Source: Sulfurimonas sp. (lineage in GTDB: Bacteria; Campylobacterota; Campylobacteria; Campylobacterales; Sulfurimonadaceae). Taken from it: a DNA stretch of 43,565 nucleotides. The stretch spans positions 1 through 43,565 of the forward strand of contig JAKISX010000006.1 in the NCBI GenBank assembly GCA_021648405.1, written 5' to 3'. A program made the translations under genes and the position numbers. Shown piece by piece: positions 1 to 8,448 of the stretch (positions within the stretch are counted from its first letter, which is position 1; each line of letters starts with the position of its first letter). A model generated the notes under the pieces. That model did no database searches, was not told where the DNA came from, and saw nothing but the letters and a program-made list of their open reading frames with translations.

Positions 1-377
1 AGAACTTTTGTGAAACTTTAATCAAGTAAAGTACTTATTGCTAAGTATTACTGATCTTTTGCCCAAGAATTAAAATTCATTGGCTTTGTTGTTTATAGTC
101 TAGTCTTTAACTGCTTAAGTAGTTAATAACTCGACTGTATAGTATCTATTACTATAAGGGAACTAAATATATAAATATATCTAGTAACTTACAGAATAGA
201 CGGTTGTTGTTATTGTGTTTATAAAGTAAACTTTATATAAACGCTAACTATATTCATTCGTTAGTCATTCATCTGTTTACTTGCTTAGTTTTCAATGATC
301 TCAAACATCTTTTTTAAAGTCTCTTAAATAAAACTCTTAAAGTCCTAAACATTAGGTCTGTGTGTTTGTGGATGGGA
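1..377 (-). other. Probable rRNA-operon leader (untranslated)
   Basis: No plausible protein gene or tRNA is visible in this stretch. Read on the minus strand it is AT-rich and carries GATCATTGAAAACTAAGC (around 283-300), which resembles the antitermination/box-type segment found in rRNA leaders and spacers. It also has short inverted repeats, such as TACTTA/TAAGTA near 31-50 and TATAAAGT/ACTTTATA at 220-237. With the promoter at 378-383 this suggests the leader of a 16S rRNA gene lying left of the window. A 16S-23S spacer is less likely because mnmA, not 16S, lies directly upstream, unless the assembly is chimeric here. The rRNA itself is not seen, so this is inference. Confidence 0.4.
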
Positions 378-383
378 ATTATA
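378..383 (-). promoter_or_regulatory. -10 box TATAAT with GC-rich discriminator, likely rRNA promoter
   Basis: A perfect TATAAT lies on the minus strand, followed by TCCCATCC, a C-rich discriminator of the kind seen in stringently controlled stable-RNA promoters. No good TTGACA box is found 16-18 nt upstream, which is common in Campylobacterota. The promoter sits about 80 nt downstream of the mnmA stop codon; the 384-461 stretch holds nothing else recognisable. Confidence 0.4.
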
Positions 384-461
384 GAGAAATATTGCTTTAT
401 TAGGGCTTAACTTTTGTGGGGAGTTTGGAAATGTTTTTAATTTGTGTGTTTTGGTGTGTGT

Positions 462-1499
462 TTAGTTAGATGCTTCAGCTATCCAACCACCACCTATTAA
501 TTTGTTACCATCATAAAAGACGGCTGCTTGTCCTGCCGCTACACCAAAGACATCCTCTTTTAAAGTAACGTTTGCTTTTGCTTCTTTAATTACTACATTA
601 CACATTACAGCTTTAGTTCTATATCTTAATTTTACAGTTGTATCAAATTCAGTTTCATCATTAAATATATTAAGATTTTCTAACACAACATTTCTACATG
701 CTAAATCTTCTTTTTTCCCAACTGTTATTTGATTATTTTTAGCATCTATACTTAAAACAAAATGTGGATCATGAGCACCTTTTACTGTAAAACCTTTTCT
801 TTTACCAATCGTATAATGCATATAACCTTTATGTTCACCTATTACATTTCCTTCTTTATCTAAAACTTCTCCAGTATTATCAACTTCAACATAGTCTTTT
901 AATATATCTGTGTATGTGGTTTCTACAAAACATATCTCACTTGATTCATCTTGAGATGCAAATGATTCTAGTCCTTTTATAGATGCAGCAAAAGCTTTAA
1001 TATCACTTTTTTTACGTTCACCTAGTGGGAATATAAGTCTTTTTAAAATATCTTTTTTTACATAAAATAAAAAATAACTTTGGTCTTTAGTATCATCTAA
1101 GGCTTCATAAAAATATTTACCATCTGTTTTTATATAATGCCCCGTAGCTAAAAAATCTGCACCAACTTTATCAGCAAATTTAATCATTTCACCAAATTTT
1201 AAACTTCTATTACATAGAGCACATGGATTTGGAGTTTTTCCTTTTTCATAAGTCTCAATAAATGGTTTAAATACTTTTTCGTTAAATATTTCTTGTAAAT
1301 CTATTACATGGAGCTTAATACCAACAAAATCAGCTGCTTTTTGTGCACGAACCTGATGAATCTCATGATATCCCGGTTTTGAGTGAAGTTTCATATATAA
1401 ACCTTCAACTTCATATCCATCTTTTTTTAATAACAATGCACTTACAGTAGAGTCCACACCACCGCTCATACCAACTAAAACTTTTTTATTATTATTCAC
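462..1499 (-). CDS. mnmA: tRNA-specific 2-thiouridylase MnmA
   Basis: MnmA transfers sulfur to U34 of tRNA-Lys, tRNA-Glu and tRNA-Gln in an ATP-dependent reaction, giving s2U. The 345-residue length is normal for the family. The N-terminal PP-loop SGGVDS is at residues 12-17, ATGHY at 118-122 and KDQSYFLF near 138-145. The two active-site cysteines are Cys96 (in NPCALCN) and Cys190 (in SEICFV), so the protein should be catalytic. The C-terminal half is the beta-barrel region. The start is a GTG seven bases after the stop of the upstream LOG gene; the ribosome site is weak, so it may depend on coupling. It is the last gene of the long minus-strand flagellar run, a position it shares with C. 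jejuni Cj0053c. Confidence 0.96.
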   Translation of the reverse strand: MNNNKKVLVGMSGGVDSTVSALLLKKDGYEVEGLYMKLHSKPGYHEIHQVRAQKAADFVGIKLHVIDLQEIFNEKVFKPFIETYEKGKTPNPCALCNRSLKFGEMIKFADKVGADFLATGHYIKTDGKYFYEALDDTKDQSYFLFYVKKDILKRLIFPLGERKKSDIKAFAASIKGLESFASQDESSEICFVETTYTDILKDYVEVDNTGEVLDKEGNVIGEHKGYMHYTIGKRKGFTVKGAHDPHFVLSIDAKNNQITVGKKEDLACRNVVLENLNIFNDETEFDTTVKLRYRTKAVMCNVVIKEAKANVTLKEDVFGVAAGQAAVFYDGNKLIGGGWIAEASN

Positions 1500-1505
1500 T
1501 ATATA

Positions 1506-2252
1506 CTACTTTTTCTCAAAAAATTTCTTTAATGATTTAAAATATTTTGTATCACTTAAACCTATATCTTCTAAAATATTAATTTGGTCTGTTAGTGACT
1601 TTTCAATATCATCTGCAACACACTCTAAATCATCTGTTAATTTAATTAATTCTAAATCATTGTTGTCAATCATACCATTTTTAATCATTGAGCTTTTTAA
1701 AAAATCAATCAATGGTTGATAAAATTCAACTCCAACTACAAATACTTTTACACCTGTTACTTTTCTTGTTTGAATAAGTGTTAATGCCTCAAATAGTTCA
1801 TCTAAAGTACCATAGCCTCCTGGGAAAATTACATATGCCATAGAGTATTTAACTAACATAACTTTTCTAGAAAAAAAGTAGTCAAAATGTAATTCTTTTG
1901 TAGTATATAAGTTTGAAATTTGCTCAAATGGTAAATCGATATTTAAACCTATTGATTCAACATTACCATGCTCATGTGCTCCACGATTTGCAGCTTCCAT
2001 TATACCTGGTCCACCACCACTCATAATGTTAAAACCGCGCTCAGCGAGCATAAAAGATAGTTTTTGTGCTTCTTTGTAATAATGATTATTTTCATCTACC
2101 CTTGCACTACCAAATATAGTAACAGTTGGTCCTAAATCACCAAGTTCATCAAAACCTTTTACAAAATCAGCTATTATTTTAAAAACACTCCATACATCAG
2201 CAGATTTAATCTCTTTTATATACTTTTTGCTGATATTATTATTTTTTTTCAT
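1506..2252 (-). CDS. LOG-family protein (TIGR00730 / lysine decarboxylase-like fold)
   Basis: This is a 248-residue member of the LOG family (cytokinin riboside 5'-monophosphate phosphoribohydrolase; formerly annotated as lysine decarboxylase). The diagnostic motifs are GGGPGIMEAANRGA at residues 79-92 and FPGGYGTLDE at 143-152, which form the nucleotide phosphoribohydrolase site. In bacteria these enzymes can hydrolyse AMP-type nucleotides to base and ribose 5-phosphate; the true substrate here is unknown. The first 40 residues are a Lys-rich extension. It lies two bases after fliY and seven before mnmA, so it is co-transcribed with the flagellar switch genes without an evident functional link. 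Confidence 0.88.
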   Translation of the reverse strand: MKKNNNISKKYIKEIKSADVWSVFKIIADFVKGFDELGDLGPTVTIFGSARVDENNHYYKEAQKLSFMLAERGFNIMSGGGPGIMEAANRGAHEHGNVESIGLNIDLPFEQISNLYTTKELHFDYFFSRKVMLVKYSMAYVIFPGGYGTLDELFEALTLIQTRKVTGVKVFVVGVEFYQPLIDFLKSSMIKNGMIDNNDLELIKLTDDLECVADDIEKSLTDQINILEDIGLSDTKYFKSLKKFFEKK

Positions 2253-2254
2253 CT

Positions 2255-3112
2255 TTATGACTTTAATTGAATTAAGCGCTCTCTTTTTGTACCAATTGAT
2301 GTAACTTGAATACCAAAATTTCCATCTACGATAACAACTTCACCTTGAGCAATTACATGATTATCTACTAAAATTTCTAATGGATCGTTTGCTAATTGAT
2401 TTAACTCAATTACAGAACCAATATCCATGTTTAAAACATCTTTTAAAAGCATTTTTTTTCTACCAATCCTAACTTTAACTGGTAATTTAACATCCATAAT
2501 TAGTGAAATATTTTTTAATTCATTTGGACTTAAATCAGTTTCATTAATGCCAGAACTTTGCAACGGGTTTGATTCTATCGAAGCATCCTCAGAAGCACTA
2601 TCTCCTAATAAAGTATTTTCTAATGCTTCATCTATTATAAACATTAAGAGTGAAGTTAAAGACTCAACCTCAAAATCATATTTATACATTTTTGAATAAT
2701 CACCTAGTGAAATTTCTGAATCATCATTTATAAACTCAATATCTTCAAATTTAAAATTTAAAACTGGTATCTCTTTTTGAGAAGATAAGACTGTATTAAT
2801 AGTTCCAAAAATTGTATTAAATATTTCTTTAGTACCATCTAAATCATCATCATTAATATCTTCACGACTTACTAGCTCTTCGCCCATCATAAGATCAGAT
2901 AACCCAGCAGTTAAATTTGGAGTAATTGCAACCATTACATTTGCATCAACAGCTCCACTAACGCTCATTTTTATTAAAACTATTGGTGGTATAATATTTG
3001 CCATCATACTTAATTCTTGCTCATCTTTCAATGCAAGAGTTGGTAAAATACCTATCATAGTTTCTATATTTTTAATTATCTCATCTTCTAGTAGTTTTAT
3101 AAAATCATTCAT
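2255..3112 (-). CDS. fliY: Flagellar motor switch protein FliY (CheC-like + FliN domain)
   Basis: This is a C-ring component of 285 residues. Residues 204-280 form the SpoA/FliN domain (MDVKLPVKVRIGRKK then LLKDVLNMDIGSVIELNQLA). Residues 1-170 look like the CheC/FliM middle-type domain, and 171-200 is an acidic, Ser-rich linker. A CheC/CheX-like phosphatase signature (D/S-x3-E-x2-N) is present once, with D92, E96 and N99, so residual CheY-P phosphatase activity is possible. The gene follows fliM after 16 bases in the flagellar operon. FliY rather than FliN next to FliM is typical of Campylobacterota. Confidence 0.92.
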   Translation of the reverse strand: MNDFIKLLEDEIIKNIETMIGILPTLALKDEQELSMMANIIPPIVLIKMSVSGAVDANVMVAITPNLTAGLSDLMMGEELVSREDINDDDLDGTKEIFNTIFGTINTVLSSQKEIPVLNFKFEDIEFINDDSEISLGDYSKMYKYDFEVESLTSLLMFIIDEALENTLLGDSASEDASIESNPLQSSGINETDLSPNELKNISLIMDVKLPVKVRIGRKKMLLKDVLNMDIGSVIELNQLANDPLEILVDNHVIAQGEVVIVDGNFGIQVTSIGTKRERLIQLKS

Positions 3113-3128
3113 CTAATTTTCTCCCAAC

Positions 3129-4196
3129 TTAACTATTTATTATATCAGACACACTAGATATTTTTTCTTTACGTTTTTGCTCAAAATTTTCTAATGCTCT
3201 TTTAACAGCATCTTTTTCCGTATCTATGATCTCTGTTATTTGAATAGATTTTCTAAGGCGTCTAAGTCCAATTTCACCTTTAAATCTATCTTTTCCGTCA
3301 ATACTTAATGTTACAATATTATCAGCAGGCGCTGAGAGTCTAATAGCATCACCAATTTGCAAATCTAAAATATCTTTTAAAGTCAATTCTACCTTGCCTA
3401 AGTTAGCTTCTACATTAACTTTAGCGCCACCTAGAAGAACTTGAAGCTCTGTATTTCTACTTTTTTTGGAACTTGTTTCATTTAACATAAGATCTCTTGA
3501 AGCTAGTCTTGGAAGAATTGGCTCTAGTGCAATAACTGGGTAACAAATATTCATCATACCAGAAGAATGCCCTATTATTATCTCCATTACAACCATCACG
3601 ACAATCTCATTTTGTGCAACAATTTGAACTACATTTGGACTTGATTCTTTTGACTCAATATTTGGATATACCTCCATTACTGGTCCCCAAGCCTCCTTAA
3701 GAGTACTCATCATAACTCTAAGTATTGTCTCAAATAACGAAAGTTCTATATCTGAAAATTCGCGAGAAGCATCAAATGGTTCGCCCTTACCACCAAGTAA
3801 TCTATCTAGCATTGGAAATGCTATAGTTGGATTAATCTCTATAACTCCACTACCCTCTAATGGCTTAACCGAAAAAACATTAAAGCTAGTAGGATTTGGT
3901 AAAGACATTAAAAATTCACCATATGTCATCTGATCAACTGAGTGAAGTTGTATCTCAACAATTGAGCGCATAATAGATGAAATTTGAGATGCCAATGAAC
4001 GAGCCATCTTATCGTGAATACCACGAAATGCACGAAGCTGTTCTTTTGAAACTCTATTTGGTCTTTTAAAATCATAAAGGGTAGCTTGTCTTTGAGGGTG
4101 AGAGACATCTTCGGAATCATCTGCTATGTCGCCACCCTCGTCTTCTAAAACATCTAAAAGAGAATCGATTTCATCTTGAGATAATATATCAGCCAT
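3129..4196 (-). CDS. fliM: Flagellar motor switch protein FliM
   Basis: FliM is the C-ring subunit that binds phosphorylated CheY and sets rotation direction. It has 355 residues. The N-terminal CheY-binding peptide LSQDEIDSLLDVL is at residues 4-16. The middle CheC-like domain contains TYGEFLMSLPNPTSFNVF, followed by the C-terminal SpoA domain (VEANLGKVELTLKDILDLQIGDAIRL). The C-terminus is Lys/Glu-rich. The start ATG lies inside the fliA coding end, overlapping by 8 nt, so translation is probably coupled. Its partner FliY is the next gene. Confidence 0.97.
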   Translation of the reverse strand: MADILSQDEIDSLLDVLEDEGGDIADDSEDVSHPQRQATLYDFKRPNRVSKEQLRAFRGIHDKMARSLASQISSIMRSIVEIQLHSVDQMTYGEFLMSLPNPTSFNVFSVKPLEGSGVIEINPTIAFPMLDRLLGGKGEPFDASREFSDIELSLFETILRVMMSTLKEAWGPVMEVYPNIESKESSPNVVQIVAQNEIVVMVVMEIIIGHSSGMMNICYPVIALEPILPRLASRDLMLNETSSKKSRNTELQVLLGGAKVNVEANLGKVELTLKDILDLQIGDAIRLSAPADNIVTLSIDGKDRFKGEIGLRRLRKSIQITEIIDTEKDAVKRALENFEQKRKEKISSVSDIINS

Positions 4197-4881
4197 CAGA
4201 ATCTCCTACACTATGTTTAATTTTTTGTAATACTGATTTATGAATTTGAGAAATTCTTGATTCTGTAATGCTTAATATCTCACTTATCTCTTTTAAAGTT
4301 AACTCTTCAAAATAATAAAGCTGTATAATCATCTGCTCTCTTTGTGAATAACTTGACAAAATATTTTGAATAACTGAAACTAACTCTTCACGCTCTATAA
4401 CAGCCAATGCTGCGCCCTCGTCGCCAACTTGAAGCTGATCATGCAACGGCATAACCACATAGATAGATGAAGCTATTCGTGCATCATGAACCTTTTGTAC
4501 ACTCTCATCAAGCATCTCTGCTAGTTGTTCATCAGTTGGCTCATCATCATTTTCAGCTCTATACTCTTCAATAGCATAGTTTATAGCTTTTACAAGTTTT
4601 CTGCTAGCGCGGCTTAAGATGTCTAAAGAGCGAAGATGATCAAGCATAGCTCCATAGACACGCTTTTTTGCATAACCCCAAAAATTATCATTTAATTTTT
4701 CATCATATCTACGAGCCAGTTTTATCAATTCTTCTGTGCCTATAGCTGATAAATCCATATAATCTATTGAGCTTGGCAACCTCTCCTTCAATCTAAATGA
4801 CATAGCTTTAACAGCAGGAAGATATTGAATGGCTAATTCATCTTCTTTGTGTTTAATATCGTTATTATACAAACCAATCAT
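4189..4881 (-). CDS. fliA: RNA polymerase sigma-28 factor FliA
   Basis: This is the flagellar sigma factor for late (class 3) genes such as flagellin; 230 residues, usual size. Region 2 is seen around LPSSIDYMDLSAIGTEELIKLARRYDE and the WGYAKKRVYGAMLDHLRSLD segment. Region 3 is near EPTDEQLAEML. Region 4 is the helix-turn-helix ending QLYYFEELTLKEISEILSI then ESRISQIHKSVLQKIK. It overlaps the upstream membrane-protein gene by ATGA (4878-4881) and fliM by 8 nt. The operon places sigma-28 with FlhF/FlhG, as in Campylobacter. An anti-sigma FlgM gene is not in this window. Confidence 0.96.
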   Translation of the reverse strand: MIGLYNNDIKHKEDELAIQYLPAVKAMSFRLKERLPSSIDYMDLSAIGTEELIKLARRYDEKLNDNFWGYAKKRVYGAMLDHLRSLDILSRASRKLVKAINYAIEEYRAENDDEPTDEQLAEMLDESVQKVHDARIASSIYVVMPLHDQLQVGDEGAALAVIEREELVSVIQNILSSYSQREQMIIQLYYFEELTLKEISEILSITESRISQIHKSVLQKIKHSVGDSDG

Positions 4882-5204
4882 TTAGGGTCAACCTGTTTAT
4901 TTACTTTAATTGCTTCATCAGTTATTTTTGAAGCTGAATCTATCAATTTTTCACGAAGATTTATCTCATTTACAAACATATCTAAATGACGCTCATGTAA
5001 ATCTTTTGGAAAGTAATGTGCTTTAAGTGCGATGGTTTTAAAATACATTGCAATAATTATATGTGAAAAAAGGTAAAAAAATGCAGTTATAAAAAAAGTA
5101 TAAAGAAATAAGCCCTGAGCATCAAAAGATTTCAAAATACCAAAAATTATACCTATAAAAAACCCTTGTACCGTAAAAAAATATACATAATTTTCACCTA
5201 ACAT
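4878..5204 (-). CDS. Small membrane protein between flhG and fliA (Cj0062c-like position)
   Basis: This is a 108-residue protein of unknown function. Two hydrophobic segments, about residues 5-25 and 33-60, form a probable hairpin in the membrane. The tail of about 45 residues is charged, probably cytoplasmic and helical (from HYFPKDLHERHLDMF on). I chose the ATG at 5204 because GGGGTG lies just upstream; a GTG two codons earlier is possible. It sits exactly where C. jejuni has Cj0062c, so its place in the flagellar operon is conserved even though the sequence is not a known family to me. It overlaps fliA by 4 nt. Confidence 0.75.
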   Translation of the reverse strand: MLGENYVYFFTVQGFFIGIIFGILKSFDAQGLFLYTFFITAFFYLFSHIIIAMYFKTIALKAHYFPKDLHERHLDMFVNEINLREKLIDSASKITDEAIKVNKQVDPK

Positions 5205-5224
5205 TAGCACCCCAATAATATAAA

Positions 5225-6100
5225 TTAAAAATGTTGAATTAGTCGTTTAAATAGCCCGCTTAAACCACTCTCACTTGCACTAACCAGCACATTTCGTTCC
5301 AATTTAGTAATGATTTTATTCGCTATACTTTCCAAATCTTTATATGGAATTGAATATGGATATGTTACACTAAATAATTCTCTTTTTTTAACAGCTGAAG
5401 AAACTTTAGCATCGCTAGTTATTTTACCATAAAAACTCAAATCTAAATCTTGTGAAATATTTGAATTTGCAACCTGTTTTATTTTATCAAAAATAGCTAC
5501 TGCTTCTTTTTCATTTTTTACTTGGTTTAAAATCATTCCAATATCGCTACGAAAATTTGCTATTGTTTTTACAGTAGCATACGCATCCGTTATAGCAGCT
5601 GGATCTGGAACTGTTACAACTATCACATCATCAGCAGCATCTAAAAACATTTGAATATGATCCCCTATTCCTGCTCCTGTGTCTATTATCATCACATCTA
5701 ATTTATCAAGAACTTCAGCTTCTTGCATAAATTTTTCAAAAAGAGCTTTATCTGAATATTTTAGAATCTCACTGCCACTCTCTCCTGGAATAAGGATAAG
5801 ATTTCTCGTTATTGGAATAATAATATCTGATACAGTAGCTTCACCTTTTATTACATGTAAAATATTTTTTTTAATTTTGACATTAAACATAACATCTAAA
5901 TTTGCAAGTCCTATATCTGCATCAAATATACCAACATTTAATCCACTTTTTGATAAAAGATAAGCAAGGTTTGAGCTAATAGTACTTTTTCCAACACCAC
6001 CTTTACCACTTGTAATAGCAATAAAACGCGTATTACGAGAACGATTTTTGGCTGATGATGCAACAAGAGCTTCTAGTTTTTCAGCTTGATGTCCTATCAT
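5225..6100 (-). CDS. flhG: Flagellum number regulator FlhG (MinD/ParA-type ATPase)
   Basis: FlhG (FleN, YlxH) is a MinD-like ATPase that limits flagellum number and interacts with FlhF and switch proteins; in Campylobacter it also affects division site placement. It has 291 residues. The deviant Walker A SGKGGVGKST is near residues 31-40, FDADIGLANLDVMF follows, and MIIDTGAGIGD is the Walker B/switch region. The C-terminal amphipathic end (GLSGLFKRLIQHF) resembles a membrane-targeting helix. The ATG overlaps the flhF stop as ATGA, so the pair is translationally coupled. Confidence 0.95.
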   Translation of the reverse strand: MIGHQAEKLEALVASSAKNRSRNTRFIAITSGKGGVGKSTISSNLAYLLSKSGLNVGIFDADIGLANLDVMFNVKIKKNILHVIKGEATVSDIIIPITRNLILIPGESGSEILKYSDKALFEKFMQEAEVLDKLDVMIIDTGAGIGDHIQMFLDAADDVIVVTVPDPAAITDAYATVKTIANFRSDIGMILNQVKNEKEAVAIFDKIKQVANSNISQDLDLSFYGKITSDAKVSSAVKKRELFSVTYPYSIPYKDLESIANKIITKLERNVLVSASESGLSGLFKRLIQHF

Positions 6101-7383
6101 GCTTTACTCCTATTAAAGCCATTTAACATACACTCAACCAAAAATTCACTTGTAGCACACACTAAATCTTCAGGAACCTCTTGCCCAACAGAAAAATAAC
6201 TAATTGGTTTTTTAGTTTCAAAGCAAAGAGAAAATATATTTCCATAAGATCTTGTTTCATCTAATTTTGTAAACATTAGTGTATCTAAATTTAAATTTGA
6301 AAAATTATTATATGTAATTAGCATGTCTTCATATTTAATTGAACTTGGCATTGTTAAAACAACATCAATGTTGTATTCAATACCGCTAGCGCTTAAACAT
6401 TCATATATTTTTTCGATCTTAGCTTTATCATAAGGGCTTGAACCCATAGTATCTATAAGTATATAATCACAGTATTTTAATGATTCTAACGCACTTGCAA
6501 ATTCTGGTGGATCCACGACTGTCTCAATTGCGAGTTTCATCATTCTGGCATATTGCATAAGTTGCTCAACTGCCCCAATACGGTAAGTATCAAGGACTAT
6601 CAAACCAACTTTATATTTTTTTTGCATCAAAAAAGAATATCTAGCTGCAAGTTTGGCAATAGATGTAGTTTTTCCTACTCCAGTTGGACCAACAAGCATA
6701 ATCACTTTCTTAGAACCAATTCCCGGTGAGCTCTCAAGACGAACAGGAATCATCTTTCTAAGTACAGTTTGAAAATATCTTTTTATTGTTGTTGAATTCT
6801 CACGCATTTTTATAGGCATATGCTCTAATGTCATTTTCATAATAGAATCCAAATGTTGCCTTGCCATTCCACTTTGAGCTGAGAGTCTATATATCTCTGC
6901 AAATTCTGGTGGTATTTGATTTTTTAATTCAGGTGCTTTTTCATCCCAAAACATATTTTGTATTATTTTTACTTTATCACTTAATTTATTGATTTGAGAT
7001 TTTATCTCTTTTAATTCTTTAGGTTCAGATTCAGCTAAACTACTTCTAGAGGATTTTGTTGTTTGTCCATACTCAAAGTGTGGTCTTGTCACATCAGATA
7101 TTTGTGAAATTTGTTCAGCTGCATTTGAGATATCAAACAATACATCTTCACTCTTTTCTTTTAATGGTTTTTGTTTTTGTAGTGGTTTATTTGGTTTTGA
7201 ATAAGATGGAATTAAATCATCATCTTCTATTAAAATAACAATCTCATAAAGTGGTTCTTTTCCTATACCTTTTTTCCGAATCTCTTTAGTCTCAATAAGC
7301 ATACCCTCATCGCCAACTTCTATACGAGCTCTCTTTAGAGCTTCTGATGGGCTTTTTCCAGTAAATGTTAATATTTTGCTCAT
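6097..7383 (-). CDS. flhF: Flagellar biosynthesis GTPase FlhF
   Basis: FlhF is an SRP-type GTPase that sets the polar site of flagellum assembly and, in Campylobacter and Helicobacter, is needed for flagellar gene expression. The start is taken at the ATG at 7381-7383, giving 428 residues: it overlaps the folK stop as ATGA and begins MSKILTFTGKSPSEALKRA, the usual N-terminus. A longer in-frame start 48 bases upstream would add an unlikely peptide. The N-terminal basic/linker domain covers about the first 210 residues. The NG domain follows with VGPTGVGKTTSIAKLAA (G1), LDTYRIGAVEQL (G2), DTMGSSPYD (G3) and TKLDE (G4). Confidence 0.95.
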   Translation of the reverse strand: MSKILTFTGKSPSEALKRARIEVGDEGMLIETKEIRKKGIGKEPLYEIVILIEDDDLIPSYSKPNKPLQKQKPLKEKSEDVLFDISNAAEQISQISDVTRPHFEYGQTTKSSRSSLAESEPKELKEIKSQINKLSDKVKIIQNMFWDEKAPELKNQIPPEFAEIYRLSAQSGMARQHLDSIMKMTLEHMPIKMRENSTTIKRYFQTVLRKMIPVRLESSPGIGSKKVIMLVGPTGVGKTTSIAKLAARYSFLMQKKYKVGLIVLDTYRIGAVEQLMQYARMMKLAIETVVDPPEFASALESLKYCDYILIDTMGSSPYDKAKIEKIYECLSASGIEYNIDVVLTMPSSIKYEDMLITYNNFSNLNLDTLMFTKLDETRSYGNIFSLCFETKKPISYFSVGQEVPEDLVCATSEFLVECMLNGFNRSKA

Positions 7384-7868
7384 ATATTTAAATCCATTAG
7401 TGGTATTGTAACACTTTGTCTTTGAGCCCACGAGACATGTGGGATTTGAAGTCTAGGAGTATTTATAACTCTGTTATCAAAAAAAATAATATCCAAATCT
7501 AAACTCCTTGGTGCATTTTCAAAGCTTCTTCGGCGTAAAAATTTTTTCTCAACTCTTAACAAATAATCTAACATCTGCCTTGGTTGAAGATTTGTTTTCA
7601 CAACTATCAAAGCATTAAAAAAATCATCTTGTTCTAAATATCCAAAAGGGGGATTTTTAAGGATAGATGATGTTTGTAATACTTCAACTTGTATCTCTTT
7701 TTTAAAAAAATAAAAAAGATGTTCAAACCTTCGCTTTACATCTCCAATATTTCCACCAATTCCTATAGTCACAAGATGCCTAAAAGAAGTTTTTTGAGTA
7801 GTTTTGTAAGAAAAATGTAAACCTTTAAATTTTGTTAAAGAATTATTTAGTTTACGCTTTAAATACAT
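7380..7868 (-). CDS. folK: 2-amino-4-hydroxy-6-hydroxymethyldihydropteridine pyrophosphokinase (HPPK)
   Basis: FolK transfers pyrophosphate from ATP to 6-hydroxymethyl-dihydropterin in folate synthesis. It has 162 residues. GIGGNIGDVKRRFEHL starts the fold at about residue 36. SSILKNPPFGYLEQDDFFNA, the HPPK signature APRSLDLDIIFFDN and the IPHVSWAQRQSVTIPLMDL ending are all present. The first 30 residues form a basic extension and the true start might be internal. It lies between aroQ (7 nt gap) and flhF (ATGA overlap), the usual epsilonproteobacterial arrangement. Confidence 0.94.
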   Translation of the reverse strand: MYLKRKLNNSLTKFKGLHFSYKTTQKTSFRHLVTIGIGGNIGDVKRRFEHLFYFFKKEIQVEVLQTSSILKNPPFGYLEQDDFFNALIVVKTNLQPRQMLDYLLRVEKKFLRRRSFENAPRSLDLDIIFFDNRVINTPRLQIPHVSWAQRQSVTIPLMDLNI

Positions 7869-7875
7869 TTATACC

Positions 7876-8355
7876 TTATTCTTGCTCTTGATTTTTTTTC
7901 TGTGCATCTTGAGCTGCTGCTAGTTCTTGAAAAATTTGAGTCATTCCAACCATAGCTAAATGGTAACTAAACGGTCCAAAACCTACAACTGAAGATGAAC
8001 ATACTGCTGCTATCATATTTTCTTTTCTAAAATCTTCACGACGATGAATATTTGAAATATGAACTTCTATCGTTGGAATTCCCACAGCACTAATAGCATC
8101 ACGAATAGCAATAGATGTATGAGTATATGCAGCTGGATTGATGATGATGCCGTGAGCATCTCCATAACACTCTTGAATTTTATCTACAATTTCACCCTCT
8201 AAATTACTTTGAAAAAATTCTATCTCTAAGTTGCTTTGATCTGCAAACTCTTTCATCTGAGCATGAATTTGTTCTAATTTCATAGGACCATAAACATGTT
8301 GCTCACGAATACCAAGCATATTTAAATTTGGACCTTGTATTACTACTATTTTCAT
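7876..8355 (-). CDS. aroQ: Type II 3-dehydroquinate dehydratase
   Basis: AroQ converts 3-dehydroquinate to 3-dehydroshikimate in the shikimate pathway; 159 residues, a dodecameric flavodoxin-like enzyme. [11 protein letters not shown] at residues 8-18 contains catalytic Arg17, and Tyr22 (in HVYG) is the active-site tyrosine. NPAAYTHTS is at 73-81, and His99 and Arg106 lie in [12 protein letters not shown]. The C-terminal tail is Gln/Glu-rich. It is the first gene of the minus-strand flagellar run and has AAAGG just upstream of the ATG; its promoter should lie in the 93-base divergent gap 8356-8448. Confidence 0.97.
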   Translation of the reverse strand: MKIVVIQGPNLNMLGIREQHVYGPMKLEQIHAQMKEFADQSNLEIEFFQSNLEGEIVDKIQECYGDAHGIIINPAAYTHTSIAIRDAISAVGIPTIEVHISNIHRREDFRKENMIAAVCSSSVVGFGPFSYHLAMVGMTQIFQELAAAQDAQKKNQEQE

Positions 8356-8413
8356 TTTTTACCTTTTAAGTTTTATAACTAATGTTTTAAGGAGATATTT
8401 TAGCAAAATTAAG

Positions 8414-8419
8414 CATAAT
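8414..8419 (+). promoter_or_regulatory. Candidate -10 (CATAAT) in the aroQ / amidohydrolase divergent gap
   Basis: The 93-base gap between aroQ and the amidohydrolase gene must promote both directions. CATAAT lies 30 nt before the plus-strand ATG. No -35 is recognised. Assignment rests on position and resemblance only. Confidence 0.3.
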
Positions 8420-8448
8420 CTATTTTAAATTTACCAAAAAGATTTTAA

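Noticed and set aside
1..460. tRNA genes in the leader-like region
   Set aside because: No T-loop (GTTCGA) or acceptor pairing found on either strand.
7056..7238. Plus-strand open frame inside flhF
   Set aside because: Shadow of the FlhF linker region; low-complexity translation with no start context.
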